Positions 25,079 through 33,822 of a DNA stretch of 64,000 bases are shown piece after piece; position 1 is the first letter of the stretch, and every line of letters starts with the position of its first letter. Under the pieces are notes generated by a model, which was given only the letters and a program-made list of their open reading frames with translations, had not been told where the DNA came from and made no database searches. Origin of the DNA: BOG-1155 sp963717985. GTDB lineage: Bacteria > Desulfobacterota > Syntrophorhabdia > Syntrophorhabdales > WCHB1-27. The translations under genes and the position numbers were made by a program. Location: NCBI GenBank assembly GCA_963717985.1, contig CAVQYC010000005.1:186001-250000 (forward strand), in the 5' to 3' direction.

Positions 25079-25754
25079 AACCGACTACGTACAGCGCTTT
25101 ACCAGGGGAGAACGAGTCGTTCACGTACTGCTTTTTTGTTCTCTCATCATCCTCAGTATCACCGGCCTTGCCCTCAAGTATCACGAATCATGGCTCGCCC
25201 AATGGATCATAAGGCTGGAGGGCGGAGTGCTCTTCAGGGGGAAAATCCACCGCCTCGCGGCAGTCTTCTTGATCGCCACATTTGCCTATCACCTGCTCTC
25301 GATCGTGTTCACGCGGCGAGGGCACGAGTTTTTCCAGCAGATGATATTCGGGAGGAAGGACCTCAGCGATTTCGTGGAGCTCATCAAGCACAACCTGGGC
25401 GTCAGGAAGGAGATGCCTCTTTTTGATAGGTTCACCTGCATAGAGAAGTTCCAGTATTGGGCCGCCGGCCTTGCCGTCATACTGCTCGGCCTCTCCGGTT
25501 TTATGCTCTGGTTCGAGACGCTCTTCATGATGGTTTTTCCGAAGTGGCTCATCGACCTTAACCATCTGGTTCACTCTTTCGAGGCCACCCTCGGTTTCCT
25601 CGTGCTTGTGGTCTGGCACCTCTACAACGTCCATCTGAACCCCCAGGTTTTCCCCATGAGCAGGACATGGCTCACCGGGAAGATATCGAAGGAAGAGATG
25701 CACAGAGACCATCCCCTCGAATATGAAAGGCTCTACGGCAATGACAAGAGTTAG
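25068..25754 (+). CDS. Cytochrome b subunit of a quinol/cytochrome c module
   Basis: 228 residues from the ATG at 25068 with AGGAGAAGAAAAC upstream. Four membrane helices carry His pairs at the helix ends (ERVVHVLLF, GKIHRLAAVF, HLLSIVF, HLVHSFEATLGF and VVWHLYNVHLNP), as in formate dehydrogenase gamma / cytochrome b561 proteins. It is embedded between two multiheme cytochrome genes and overlaps both, so the three products probably assemble together in the inner membrane. Confidence 0.9.
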   Translation: MADETDYVQRFTRGERVVHVLLFCSLIILSITGLALKYHESWLAQWIIRLEGGVLFRGKIHRLAAVFLIATFAYHLLSIVFTRRGHEFFQQMIFGRKDLSDFVELIKHNLGVRKEMPLFDRFTCIEKFQYWAAGLAVILLGLSGFMLWFETLFMMVFPKWLIDLNHLVHSFEATLGFLVLVVWHLYNVHLNPQVFPMSRTWLTGKISKEEMHRDHPLEYERLYGNDKS

Positions 25755-26796
25755 ATTGCTTCTTCCCCTCTGCCTCTTTCTGCTCGTCCCGATGGTTGCG
25801 GGCGCGCAGGAACAGAGGTGCCTGATCTGCCACGGAAAAAGAGATTTGAGAGGCACGGACGCCTCCGGGGGAGCGCGATCGGTCTACGTGAGCGAAGAGG
25901 CCCTGAGGGGGTCGGCCCACGGAAAGCTTTCGTGCGTGGATTGTCATCTCGACGTTACGGAACTCCCGCACGGGAAGAGGCTGAAAAAGGTAAACTGCGT
26001 GGTGTGCCACAGCAAAGGGACGACCTTCGACAAGGGGCCTGCCATTGAATATCTCGTCTATCGCGACAGCGTGCATGGGCGGGAGATGCAGAAAGGCAAT
26101 CCTAAGGCGCCTGACTGCGCCACCTGCCATGGCAGCCACGATGTGTTGAGCCACATCGACATAAGATCGCGGGGATACCGGCTCAATATCCCTGACAAGA
26201 TGTGCGGCAGGTGTCATGGACAAGCGCTCGCAGCGTACAGGAAGAGCGTCCACGGGCGGTTCAGCGGCAAGGGGGACATCAACCCCCCCATCTGTACGGA
26301 TTGCCACACGGAACACGGTATCAGAAGGACGGTCGATCCCTTCTCCACGGTGTACGCCACCAATGTCGTCGCCATGTGCGTCAAATGTCATGGTGATTTC
26401 AGCGTCATGAAACGGTACGGCAAGAAGACGGAAGAGGTGGAGACCTACTATGAAAGCTTCCATGGCGTGGCGACCAAATTCGGAGAGAAGAATATTGCCC
26501 ACTGCGTGAGCTGTCACGGATACCACGAGATCAAGCCGAGGGATGACGTAACCTCGTCCATCAACCCGGCCAATCTCCCGCGCACGTGCGGCCAGCCGAA
26601 GTGCCATCCGGGAGCCACCTCGAATTTTGCGAAAGGCAACGTGCACGTGAACCCGAAGAGCAGGGACTCGGGCATCATCTTCTACGTTGCTTTCGGATTC
26701 AAGTGGCTTACCATCACGGTGCTCCTCGTACTCTTTGTCCATATCTTTCTCGATTTTGCGAGGAAGCTCCAGGAGAAAAAAAAGAAAAGGATTTGA
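25741..26796 (+). CDS. Membrane-anchored multiheme cytochrome c (8 CXXCH plus one CX4CH)
   Basis: 351 residues from the ATG at 25741, overlapping the upstream b-type gene by 14 bases. Signal peptide to about VAGAQE. Eight CXXCH motifs are followed by a ninth site of different spacing, CGQPKCH, at the position where the paralogue encoded at 23840 has CGKCH. The last part (YVAFGFKWLTITVLLVLFVH) is a membrane helix with a Lys-rich tail. CX4CH sites are known to bind heme in some cytochrome c3-type proteins but need confirmation here. Confidence 0.9.
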   Translation: MTRVRLLLPLCLFLLVPMVAGAQEQRCLICHGKRDLRGTDASGGARSVYVSEEALRGSAHGKLSCVDCHLDVTELPHGKRLKKVNCVVCHSKGTTFDKGPAIEYLVYRDSVHGREMQKGNPKAPDCATCHGSHDVLSHIDIRSRGYRLNIPDKMCGRCHGQALAAYRKSVHGRFSGKGDINPPICTDCHTEHGIRRTVDPFSTVYATNVVAMCVKCHGDFSVMKRYGKKTEEVETYYESFHGVATKFGEKNIAHCVSCHGYHEIKPRDDVTSSINPANLPRTCGQPKCHPGATSNFAKGNVHVNPKSRDSGIIFYVAFGFKWLTITVLLVLFVHIFLDFARKLQEKKKKRI

Positions 26797-26807
26797 TGTA
26801 GCGAACG

Positions 26808-27740
26808 ATGAAGGAAGAAACAAGACAATGGCGAATTGAAGCCCTGGAGAGGCTCCAGAAGGAGCTTGAGGAGGAACTTCGGGAAGCAATCCCTGTCCCC
26901 TTGACGCCGCAAGACTCCACCCGCATTCGAGAGGTCATTCGTCGAGAGATAGGGGAGAGGATCAACCTCCGGTTCCAGGAGCTAAAGAGGGAACTCCGCG
27001 AAGAGCTGGTGTTGGAAAAAAAGAAGGATCTTAAGGAGGCCGTCGAGGGGGGCGAAATGTTTTACAGGTTCTGCGCCAACATCAGGGCCCAGCATTTTGT
27101 CCTCGCCGTAAGCATGGTCCTCCTTATCCTTTCGGGCCTGCCGGTGCGATTCCATGATTCGACGATCTTCAAGTTCGTCATCTTTCTCTTCGGCGGCATC
27201 CATAACTCGACATTCCTTCACCGGGTCGGGGCGGCCGGCCTCATGCTCGTCTGCCTTTGGCACGTGGCCTGGCTCGCCTTTACGAGAGAAGGGCGGAGGG
27301 ATTTTCTCGCCTTGCTGCCTGGGCCCAAAGACGCGATGGATGTGATCCAGAACATCAAGTATTTTCTGCGTTTGAGCAATGAGAAGGCCAGATTCGACCG
27401 GTTCAGCTACATCGAGAAGTTCGATTACTGGGCCGTGTACTGGGGCGTTGTTGTCATGGTCGGTTCGGGTCTTCTTTTGTGGTTCCAGGACATAACCCTC
27501 CGTTTCTTCCCGAAATTTCTCCTCGATATCGCACAAGAGATGCACAGGGACGAGGCCCTCCTCGCGACCCTCGCAATCGTGATCTGGCACATGTATAATG
27601 TCCACCTGAATCCCCACAAATTCCCCGGGTCGCTGGTGATCTGGAATGGGCTTATCACAAGGGAAGAACTCATGGAAGAACATCCTCTCGAATTCGAGAA
27701 GCACCTGAAGCCGCGAGAAAAAGAACGTGGGCGTACGTAA
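26808..27740 (+). CDS. Cytochrome b subunit with N-terminal coiled coil
   Basis: 310 residues. The first 85 or so form a highly charged helical segment (RIEALERLQKELEEELREA, then RFQELKRELREELVLEKKK), predicted coiled coil and cytosolic, absent from the b-type subunit encoded at 25068. The rest has four membrane helices with the same His pattern (AQHFVLAVSM, TFLHRVGAAGL, CLWHVAWLAF, VIWHMYNVHLNPHKFPG). Clearly a paralogue of the 25068 product. The stop overlaps the start of the 15-heme gene by 14 bases. Confidence 0.9.
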   Translation: MKEETRQWRIEALERLQKELEEELREAIPVPLTPQDSTRIREVIRREIGERINLRFQELKRELREELVLEKKKDLKEAVEGGEMFYRFCANIRAQHFVLAVSMVLLILSGLPVRFHDSTIFKFVIFLFGGIHNSTFLHRVGAAGLMLVCLWHVAWLAFTREGRRDFLALLPGPKDAMDVIQNIKYFLRLSNEKARFDRFSYIEKFDYWAVYWGVVVMVGSGLLLWFQDITLRFFPKFLLDIAQEMHRDEALLATLAIVIWHMYNVHLNPHKFPGSLVIWNGLITREELMEEHPLEFEKHLKPREKERGRT

Positions 27741-29262
27741 CCTCGTAAGGCGCCGCAGGGGCCTGCTCCTCTCCATCGGGATCGTCGCCGTGGCCGGCTA
27801 CGTCGGCGTCAATCTCCTTGCCTACAGCCTTACCTACAAACCCGAGGCCTGCCTCGCGTGCCACATCATGAAGCCCTACTACGACAATTGGAAGGCTTCG
27901 AGCCACAACAAGGTCGGGTGCATCGACTGCCACCCCTACCGCCCTTCGACGATCGTCCAGTCATCCCTTCGCTACCTCGCCGGCACTTACAGCCTTCCCC
28001 TCAAGTCGAGGGTCGAGGACAAAGAGTGCAACGTGTGCCATGCCCCCGAATCCGTGAAAGTCGTCAATTTCAGAGGCACCCCTTTCAATCATCTGGAGCA
28101 CGTGCAAAAGGCGAAGAGGGGCAAGATACTTCACTGCACAAGCTGCCACTATTCCCTGGTGCAGACAAAAAGCCACATGGATGTCGATGAAGACGTGTGC
28201 GCTTTATGCCATTTTTATACCGCGCCGCCTCAATACAACCAGAATTGCATCGTCTGCCATGGGGTGCGGAGAAAGCCGGTGAAAATAGGTGAAGTCGATT
28301 TCTCGCACGAATCATTCCTCAAGACAGGCGCCCGTTGCGTCGAATGCCACAGCCGGACCGTGACCGGGCAGGGGGAGCCTCTAGAGGAGCGGTGCGGTGT
28401 GTGCCACGTGGAGAGGCAGGCAGAAGGCAGGGACACGGCCAGGGTGCACGAGATCCACATATCGCAAAACTACGTCAACTGCTTCAGTTGCCATGCCAGG
28501 ATAGCGCACGGCAAGGAGACCGTCCATTTCTCGGGGACCATCGATCTCTCGTGCAACCAGTGCCATGCCTCCTCCCATGCCCCCGCAAGGGATATGTATA
28601 TGGGCATAGGCTCTTTAGGGGTTCAGGACGCGCCGTCGCCCATGTACGGCTCCAGGGTCGGCTGCACCGCTTGCCATACCCTCGAGAAAAGCATAGGGGG
28701 GAAGCAGGTGCTCTCCAGAACCTGGGAGGCGAAGAAAAAATCATGCGTTCTCTGCCACAAACCCGGGTACGAGAAGATGGCCGAAGATTGGAAGAAGGGT
28801 ATGGGCACCTTCACGGAAGGGCTTTCAAGCCTGATGGACCGGTACGGAAAGGTGCTGGAGCAGCGTAAAGCCCCGGCAAGCCTCCTCAATGCCTACGACG
28901 CAATGGGGCATGATCTTCAGTTCCTGAAAGAGGGGAGGGGTGAGCACAATATCCGTTATGCCTTTGAAATCGGGCGGACTATCGTCGCCGGCGTTTTGGG
29001 GGGATACAAGAAGATGGGGGTGACCGAGAAGGCACCTATCCCTGAGTTTGTGGCGAAGCCTGACGGATACTGCCTGTTCTGTCATGCCACATATCGACCG
29101 GAAAAGGAGATTTCCCTCAAGGGGCTCAAGGCCAAGTTCGATCACGCGATGCATGTGGAGATGGGCACGGAATGCACGAAATGCCACGAACCCAAGCTGC
29201 ACCGGCTGGGGAGTCTGAACAAGGCGGCATGCAAGGAGTGCCACAAGGGTATGGCCTTATAG
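27727..29262 (+). CDS. 15-heme c-type cytochrome with NapC/NirT-like membrane-anchored N-terminus
   Basis: 511 residues from a GTG start. An uncleaved N-terminal helix (GLLLSIGIVAVAGYVGVNLL) is followed by CLACHIMKPYYDNWKASSHN, the pattern of NapC/NirT quinol dehydrogenases, then CIDCHPY. In all 15 CXXCH motifs are present, the last two near the C-terminus (CTKCHEPK, CKECHKG). A heme-free helical stretch of about 90 residues separates hemes 12 and 13. It is the last gene of the b/c operon, and probably passes electrons from the membrane modules to periplasmic carriers. Confidence 0.9.
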   Translation: MGVRNLVRRRRGLLLSIGIVAVAGYVGVNLLAYSLTYKPEACLACHIMKPYYDNWKASSHNKVGCIDCHPYRPSTIVQSSLRYLAGTYSLPLKSRVEDKECNVCHAPESVKVVNFRGTPFNHLEHVQKAKRGKILHCTSCHYSLVQTKSHMDVDEDVCALCHFYTAPPQYNQNCIVCHGVRRKPVKIGEVDFSHESFLKTGARCVECHSRTVTGQGEPLEERCGVCHVERQAEGRDTARVHEIHISQNYVNCFSCHARIAHGKETVHFSGTIDLSCNQCHASSHAPARDMYMGIGSLGVQDAPSPMYGSRVGCTACHTLEKSIGGKQVLSRTWEAKKKSCVLCHKPGYEKMAEDWKKGMGTFTEGLSSLMDRYGKVLEQRKAPASLLNAYDAMGHDLQFLKEGRGEHNIRYAFEIGRTIVAGVLGGYKKMGVTEKAPIPEFVAKPDGYCLFCHATYRPEKEISLKGLKAKFDHAMHVEMGTECTKCHEPKLHRLGSLNKAACKECHKGMAL

Positions 29263-29320
29263 GACCGATTATGCCGGCTCTCGCGGACGAGAATGTGGGT
29301 TCGTCCGAATCCCCGAAGGC

Positions 29321-30175
29321 CTAGGAAGAGCCGTAACTGTGGAGCCCGGAGAGGACGAAATTTACGCCGATATAGGTAAAGATTACGCTGAGAAAACCGA
29401 CGATGGAGAGCACGGCCAGCCTGCGCCCCTTCCATCCCCTGGTGAAGCGCGCATGGAGGAAGAGGGCATAGACGATCCAGGTGATGAGAGACCAGGTCTC
29501 CTTTGGGTCCCAGCTCCAGTAGGCTCCCCAGGCGTAGTTCGCCCAGACCGCCCCCGTGAGGATGCCTGCGGTGAGCATGGGGAATCCCACCATGACGCTC
29601 TGATAATTCATCTCTTCCAGCTTCTCCCCGGCCGGCATGCCCTTCAACCTGAACAGGTAGAAGAGGCCGCACAGAAAGGAGATGGCGAAGGCGGCATACG
29701 CGATGAAACAGGCGAAGACGTGGACGTGGAGCCAGTTGCTCTGGAGGGCGGGGATGAGGGGTGCAATCTTTCTGTCCACCGCGGGTGACAGGGAAGCGTA
29801 ACCCATGCAGAAGAGGGCAATGAGCGAGGCAAAACAGGTGATGATGGGCACACTCAGCTTCCTCTTCAGCAATATCACTGTGAGTGAGATACACCACGCA
29901 TAAAAAATGAGGGATTCGTAGAAGTTGGACAAAGGGGCATGGCCCGGGCCTTGCGGGTAGGGTAGGGACAACACCCCATTCCAGGTCCAGGGTGAGTACG
30001 ATTCGATCCACCGTGTGATAACCCCGACGGTATGGAGACCGAAGGTGACATAGAGGAACATCCAGGCGGCCTTGAGAAGGCCTTCCTTTTTTGTTGCAAA
30101 GTAGAGGAGATGGATGAGAAAGAGACAGAGATAGAAGAGCGTCACAACGCCGAGTATCTTGTTATTTAATGCCAT
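29321..30175 (-). CDS. ccsB: Cytochrome c biogenesis protein of the CcsA/ResC type
   Basis: 284 residues from the ATG at 30175; longer in-frame extensions lie inside the upstream gene. Eight or so membrane helices and the tryptophan-rich WWD signature WANYAWGAYWSWDPKETWSL identify the heme-handling subunit of system II cytochrome c synthetase. It transports heme across the membrane and, with ResB, attaches it to CXXCH sites. The start lies 13 bases within the end of the ResB gene, so the two are co-translated. Names CcsA, CcsB and ResC are used for this family in different groups. Confidence 0.93.
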   Translation of the reverse strand: MALNNKILGVVTLFYLCLFLIHLLYFATKKEGLLKAAWMFLYVTFGLHTVGVITRWIESYSPWTWNGVLSLPYPQGPGHAPLSNFYESLIFYAWCISLTVILLKRKLSVPIITCFASLIALFCMGYASLSPAVDRKIAPLIPALQSNWLHVHVFACFIAYAAFAISFLCGLFYLFRLKGMPAGEKLEEMNYQSVMVGFPMLTAGILTGAVWANYAWGAYWSWDPKETWSLITWIVYALFLHARFTRGWKGRRLAVLSIVGFLSVIFTYIGVNFVLSGLHSYGSS

Positions 30176-31472
30176 TCGCCTTTTCCCTCCACTTCTCGAA
30201 TTCCTCCCTGAAAGCCTCCTTGTTTCTTGGAGACGTTCCCGCCACGAGCACGCCCTCGGATGTCTGGAGCAGGTAGATCCGTCTGTAGTATACGAAAAAA
30301 TTGATATAGAGGCCAAAGAGGATCAGGGCAAATCCTGTCCAGACGACCCATACGCCGGGGTCATGAGAGACCTCGAGCCCTGTATAGAACTCATTGGCGA
30401 TATCGTCAAGCCTTATGGTGACCCCCCCGACCTCTTTCTCTCTCAGGGTAGGAATTGCCTTCACGAACCAGACCGTCCGTGTCTGGTTTCCCTCCAGATA
30501 GGCGACCTGGACCCCAGGGCCAAAGTTGTGGATGGAGGGCTCAAACCTGGCCGCCATCATTGTGATGGCCCCGTCTTTGTACGTGCCGCCCTGGGAGAGC
30601 CTCACTGCTTTTCCGCCTACGTTAAAAAGAAATACGGGATTACTCCCATAACTCGCCTGATAAATGCTCGCGCCCCTGTAAGAGAGAGGATGGTTGACCC
30701 TTACGTCGGCCTTCTCGACGTCCTTCCCCTGGTCCACTATATCGATCCTGCTCATATAATCCTTCGGCGCTCCGTCCGGATAGAAGCTCACCTGAAAGTC
30801 TTCAAGCCTGATCCCGAACCCTAAGGGTATGGGGGTCCCCTTGGCGTCTCGTGCGATGATCGTGTCTTTCGTCTCTCCTTTGCCCAGCGTCACAAAGCCG
30901 CGGTACCCAAACATGACTCCCAAAAAACTGCCGATGAGGATGATGATCATGCTTCCGTGGATCACATAGACGCCATAACGAGAGATGGATCCCCTCTCGA
31001 TAATCTTACCCCTGTCGTCATGGGCGGCTTGCCTGTACCCCTTGAACAGGCTTACCATCTCCTCGGTTCTTCTCTCTTTAAGGAGGAAACTGTTGGGCCA
31101 TGCCCTGAGCGCCTTTTCACTCGGGATCCTGTCCTCTCTGGGGTTCTTCAGCAAACGGCTGAGCCTCTCGATGCTGCAGAGGAACAGGTTTACTACAAAG
31201 ATCCCTGTGAGAAAAAGGAACCAGGAAGAGTGGAATACGTCCGTGAGACCGAAGAACCTGAAAATGGCGTACGTGCTCTCCGAGTACCTGGACAGGTATT
31301 CCCGCGCAGGCGCCTGCTGCGGCAGGAGCGTGCCGATGATGCACGCCACTGCTATGACGGAAAGCACAAGTATGGCGAGTCGCACGGAAGACAGGAATTT
31401 GTAAGTAGCGTCTACGCCGGAAGACCGGGGAGGGGTTTCCCCCTCCGCCGCATTACTTCTTGTGGCACTCAT
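30162..31472 (-). CDS. resB: ResB-like cytochrome c biogenesis protein
   Basis: 436 residues. Three N-terminal membrane helices (AILVLSVIAVACIIGTLLPQ, WFLFLTGIFVVNLFLCS, YVIHGSMIIILIGSFLG) precede a large periplasmic beta domain, and a last helix (VVWTGFALILFGLYINFFVYY) lies near the C-terminus, the ResB/Ccs1 layout. GTLLPQQAP and HGSMIIILIG are family segments. It overlaps the tetraheme cytochrome gene upstream by 20 bases and the CcsA-type gene downstream, forming an operon that encodes both the maturation machinery and one of its substrates. Confidence 0.93.
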   Translation of the reverse strand: MSATRSNAAEGETPPRSSGVDATYKFLSSVRLAILVLSVIAVACIIGTLLPQQAPAREYLSRYSESTYAIFRFFGLTDVFHSSWFLFLTGIFVVNLFLCSIERLSRLLKNPREDRIPSEKALRAWPNSFLLKERRTEEMVSLFKGYRQAAHDDRGKIIERGSISRYGVYVIHGSMIIILIGSFLGVMFGYRGFVTLGKGETKDTIIARDAKGTPIPLGFGIRLEDFQVSFYPDGAPKDYMSRIDIVDQGKDVEKADVRVNHPLSYRGASIYQASYGSNPVFLFNVGGKAVRLSQGGTYKDGAITMMAARFEPSIHNFGPGVQVAYLEGNQTRTVWFVKAIPTLREKEVGGVTIRLDDIANEFYTGLEVSHDPGVWVVWTGFALILFGLYINFFVYYRRIYLLQTSEGVLVAGTSPRNKEAFREEFEKWREKANGIK

Positions 31473-31821
31473 TACACTTCGTAGGCGCCGCCGTCCCCTT
31501 GGCTACCATTTCTTTGTGGCAGGTCTGGCACCGGGTATGGAAGGCATCCTTTGCCGCAGGTGTGCTGTCTTTTGCAGCGCTTCCATGGCAGGTGGCACAG
31601 GCCTTGGGACTCTGGGCATCCTTGTGGTGGCACTTCGCGCAGTCGATCTTCAGCTTATCCACATGGATGGCATGGGCGAAGGTAACCGGCGCCATTTTTG
31701 CCCCGTCCAGCTTGACTGTCACCGGTGTCTTCGGATAGTCGGCGGCCCAGACGGCGGGCGAAACAAGAAAGAGCAGCGATAGACAAAACAACAATGCGTA
31801 AAGAATGAACCTGACTTTCAT
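31453..31821 (-). CDS. Small periplasmic tetraheme cytochrome (class III, c3/c7-like)
   Basis: 122 residues from the ATG at 31821 with a strong GGAGG site. Signal peptide to about AVWAADY. Four CXXCH motifs (CAKCHH, CATCH, CQTCH, CNECHKK) and distal His residues in FAHAIHVDK and FHTRC give the class III pattern. Such proteins shuttle electrons through the periplasm between inner-membrane oxidoreductases and outer-membrane conduits, here probably between the b/c modules and the 26-/16-heme system. First gene of the ccs operon. Confidence 0.92.
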   Translation of the reverse strand: MKVRFILYALLFCLSLLFLVSPAVWAADYPKTPVTVKLDGAKMAPVTFAHAIHVDKLKIDCAKCHHKDAQSPKACATCHGSAAKDSTPAAKDAFHTRCQTCHKEMVAKGTAAPTKCNECHKK

Positions 31822-31861
31822 AGCGTTACCTCCCTGTAAGTTGTGAGAGTTATAATTTTTT

Positions 31862-31890
31862 AGTATCATACGGCAGGGACGGTAAGTCAA
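31862..31890 (-). promoter_or_regulatory. Sigma-70-type promoter of the tetraheme cytochrome/ccs operon
   Basis: On the minus strand TTGACT (31885-31890) and GATACT (31862-31867) with a 17-base spacer, 40 bases upstream of the start codon. Confidence 0.6.
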
Positions 31891-32009
31891 GAAAATGATG
31901 TCCCTCCCCGTTCTGCCCCTACTTTTGGCCACACCTGACGAAAAATCGAACAGTACCTTATGCAATGGACCTGCCATGAGTCGCGCCTTTTGTAAGTTCC
32001 ATAAATCAA

Positions 32010-32037
32010 AGAGAATAGCGGCCGCCCTCGGGCGGCG
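32010..32037 (-). terminator. Possible terminator after the hexaheme cytochrome pair
   Basis: A perfect 7-bp G+C stem (GCCGCCC / GGGCGGC, loop TC, 32021-32036) about 70 bases beyond the minus-strand stop at 32108. The bases following on that strand are pyrimidine-rich (TATTCTCTTTG) rather than a pure T run. Confidence 0.4.
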
Positions 32038-32107
32038 TCTGCTTAATATCACGCAGCCGCAGGGACATATCACGCAGCAGGGGGTAGCGGCGAGTCCCCG
32101 CCCCGGC

Positions 32108-32902
32108 CTATCGGCACACCCGGTCGATATGGCATTTCTCGCAATCATAGAGCGGAAAAGCGACACGACCGTGGCACAGACCGCAGTATTCCCCCTCGAA
32201 TATCTGGAACATCGAGTATCTTACGGCGCCCTTCCTGACACTCGGGAAGATGTCCGGGTGACAAACCTCGCAGCCGTTCCACAGGGCGTGCTTCTTGTGA
32301 GAAAAGACGATGTCCGGCATCCAGCCCCTCGATGTGATGGAAAAATCCTCCTGAGCCCTCAGGGGTGGGCGCCTTACGGATAGACCGGGAACGGAATCGG
32401 CGGGTTTTATGACTCCGGCCGCCTCGGCCCCCTCCCAGTCGACGAAATTTCCCGCGCCTTGCTTCGGAAAGTGCCTGGTAAAGGAGACATAATCATACTT
32501 CCCGCGGATCTCACTGCCGACAGAGTGGCAGCGCAGGCATTCCCTGTTTTTTTTAGAAGCCGGGTCGGTCGAGCAGGCCGGAAAGACCGTCTCTCCGTCA
32601 ACGGTAACCCGTCCGTTATGACACGATCCGCAGTAGAATCCCTTCACGTTCATATCGGCCCTGATTTTGGTACCCTTTGCCTCCATGGCGAAGCCGATGT
32701 CCACGTGGCAGACCCTGCAGGTGAACTTCGACCGGTGGAGCCAGTGATCGAACCTCACCGGAGGGATCCCCGCCTGAGGGGAGAAATTGTCCATGATTAC
32801 CGTCCCGTAATCGGCAGGCGCTGGCAGGCTTCTCGCAGACGCGGCACCTGCAAGCACCAGGACCAAAGAGAGCCCGACTAACGCCCGCGGGACCCTTCTC
32901 AT
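32108..32902 (-). CDS. Periplasmic hexaheme cytochrome, c(7)-type triheme repeat family (copy 2)
   Basis: 264 residues from the ATG at 32902; an earlier ATG at 32965 would overlap the upstream gene. Signal peptide to about GAASARS. Six CXXCH motifs in two triheme halves: FDHWLHRSKFTCRVCHVDIG, CGSCHNG, CLRCHS, then FSHKKHALWNGCEVCHPD, CGLCHG, CEKCH. The distal-His segments preceding each first heme are typical of c(7)-type triheme domains of periplasmic or nanowire-type cytochromes. It is a tandem paralogue of the gene at 32931, with almost identical motif layout. Confidence 0.9.
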   Translation of the reverse strand: MRRVPRALVGLSLVLVLAGAASARSLPAPADYGTVIMDNFSPQAGIPPVRFDHWLHRSKFTCRVCHVDIGFAMEAKGTKIRADMNVKGFYCGSCHNGRVTVDGETVFPACSTDPASKKNRECLRCHSVGSEIRGKYDYVSFTRHFPKQGAGNFVDWEGAEAAGVIKPADSVPGLSVRRPPLRAQEDFSITSRGWMPDIVFSHKKHALWNGCEVCHPDIFPSVRKGAVRYSMFQIFEGEYCGLCHGRVAFPLYDCEKCHIDRVCR

Positions 32903-32930
32903 CGACTTGGCGTCCTCTCCTTTTCCCCGG

Positions 32931-33746
32931 TCACCCTTGCCCCCGCCATTGAACGGGTCTCGCATGGCATCGCTGGCAATCGAGCAGGGGGAAGGCCACA
33001 TTCGTGTGACACACCCCGCAATACCTGCCTGCGAATATCTCCTCCATCGAGTACTTGGTCGCCCCTTTCTTCACCCCCAGGAATATCTCCGGATGGCATA
33101 GCTCGCACCCGTTCCATACGGTATGTTTCTTATGAGAAAAGATGATAGTCGGCATGCTCTCGAGTTTGGCGTCCAGGACAAAGTCCTTCTCCAGTGGAAG
33201 AGACTTCCTCCGTATCGGCATCCCTTGCACAAAATCGACAGGCTTGACAAGGCCTTCGGTCTCCGTCTTCTCCCAATCTATTCCGTTCCCGAATCGTTCT
33301 TTTGGAAACCGTTGGGTGAACTCGGCAAAATCATATTTTTTTCTGACTTCTTTCCCTAAGGAGTGGCAACGGTTGCATACCTCGACGTCACTGTGAGAAG
33401 ACTTTTTCACACAGGAGGCAAACACGATTTGCCCCTCCGAAAGCATCTTCCCGTTGTGGCAGGCTCCACAGTAATACCCGGCAATGTTGTCCGCCGCCTT
33501 AATGTCCGTGAGACCGGCTTTCATGGCAAAGCCGATGTCTACGTGGCAGACTCTGCAGGTGAACTTCGACCGGTGGAGCCAGTGGTCGAAAACCACAGGA
33601 GCGAGGCCGGCTTTTTGAGAGTAGTTGTTGAGGACGACCCGGCCGAACTCATAGGGCAAGGGTCTCTTCTTCTTGAGACCGGTCTGCGCCGTTGCCATCC
33701 CCACCGCCACCAGGACGACGACTACCGCGAGAAGGGCTTTCTTCAT
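32931..33746 (-). CDS. Periplasmic hexaheme cytochrome, c(7)-type triheme repeat family (copy 1)
   Basis: 271 residues from the ATG at 33746 after AAGGAGGTCACGG. Signal peptide to about VGMATAQ. Six CXXCH sites: CRVCH, CGACH, CNRCH, CELCH, CGVCH, CQRCH. The block FDHWLHRSKFTCRVCHVDIG is identical in the neighbouring copy, and its DNA is nearly identical too (33534-33593 versus 32694-32753), pointing to a recent duplication or gene conversion of that segment. Lies just downstream of hemE on the same strand. Confidence 0.91.
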   Translation of the reverse strand: MKKALLAVVVVLVAVGMATAQTGLKKKRPLPYEFGRVVLNNYSQKAGLAPVVFDHWLHRSKFTCRVCHVDIGFAMKAGLTDIKAADNIAGYYCGACHNGKMLSEGQIVFASCVKKSSHSDVEVCNRCHSLGKEVRKKYDFAEFTQRFPKERFGNGIDWEKTETEGLVKPVDFVQGMPIRRKSLPLEKDFVLDAKLESMPTIIFSHKKHTVWNGCELCHPEIFLGVKKGATKYSMEEIFAGRYCGVCHTNVAFPLLDCQRCHARPVQWRGQG

Positions 33747-33822
33747 CCGTGACCTCCTTATGCGGGGGCCGGCCATAAAATCTCGACAGAAGGTGCTTTA
33801 GCCCCGACCATTCCCCCGTGCT

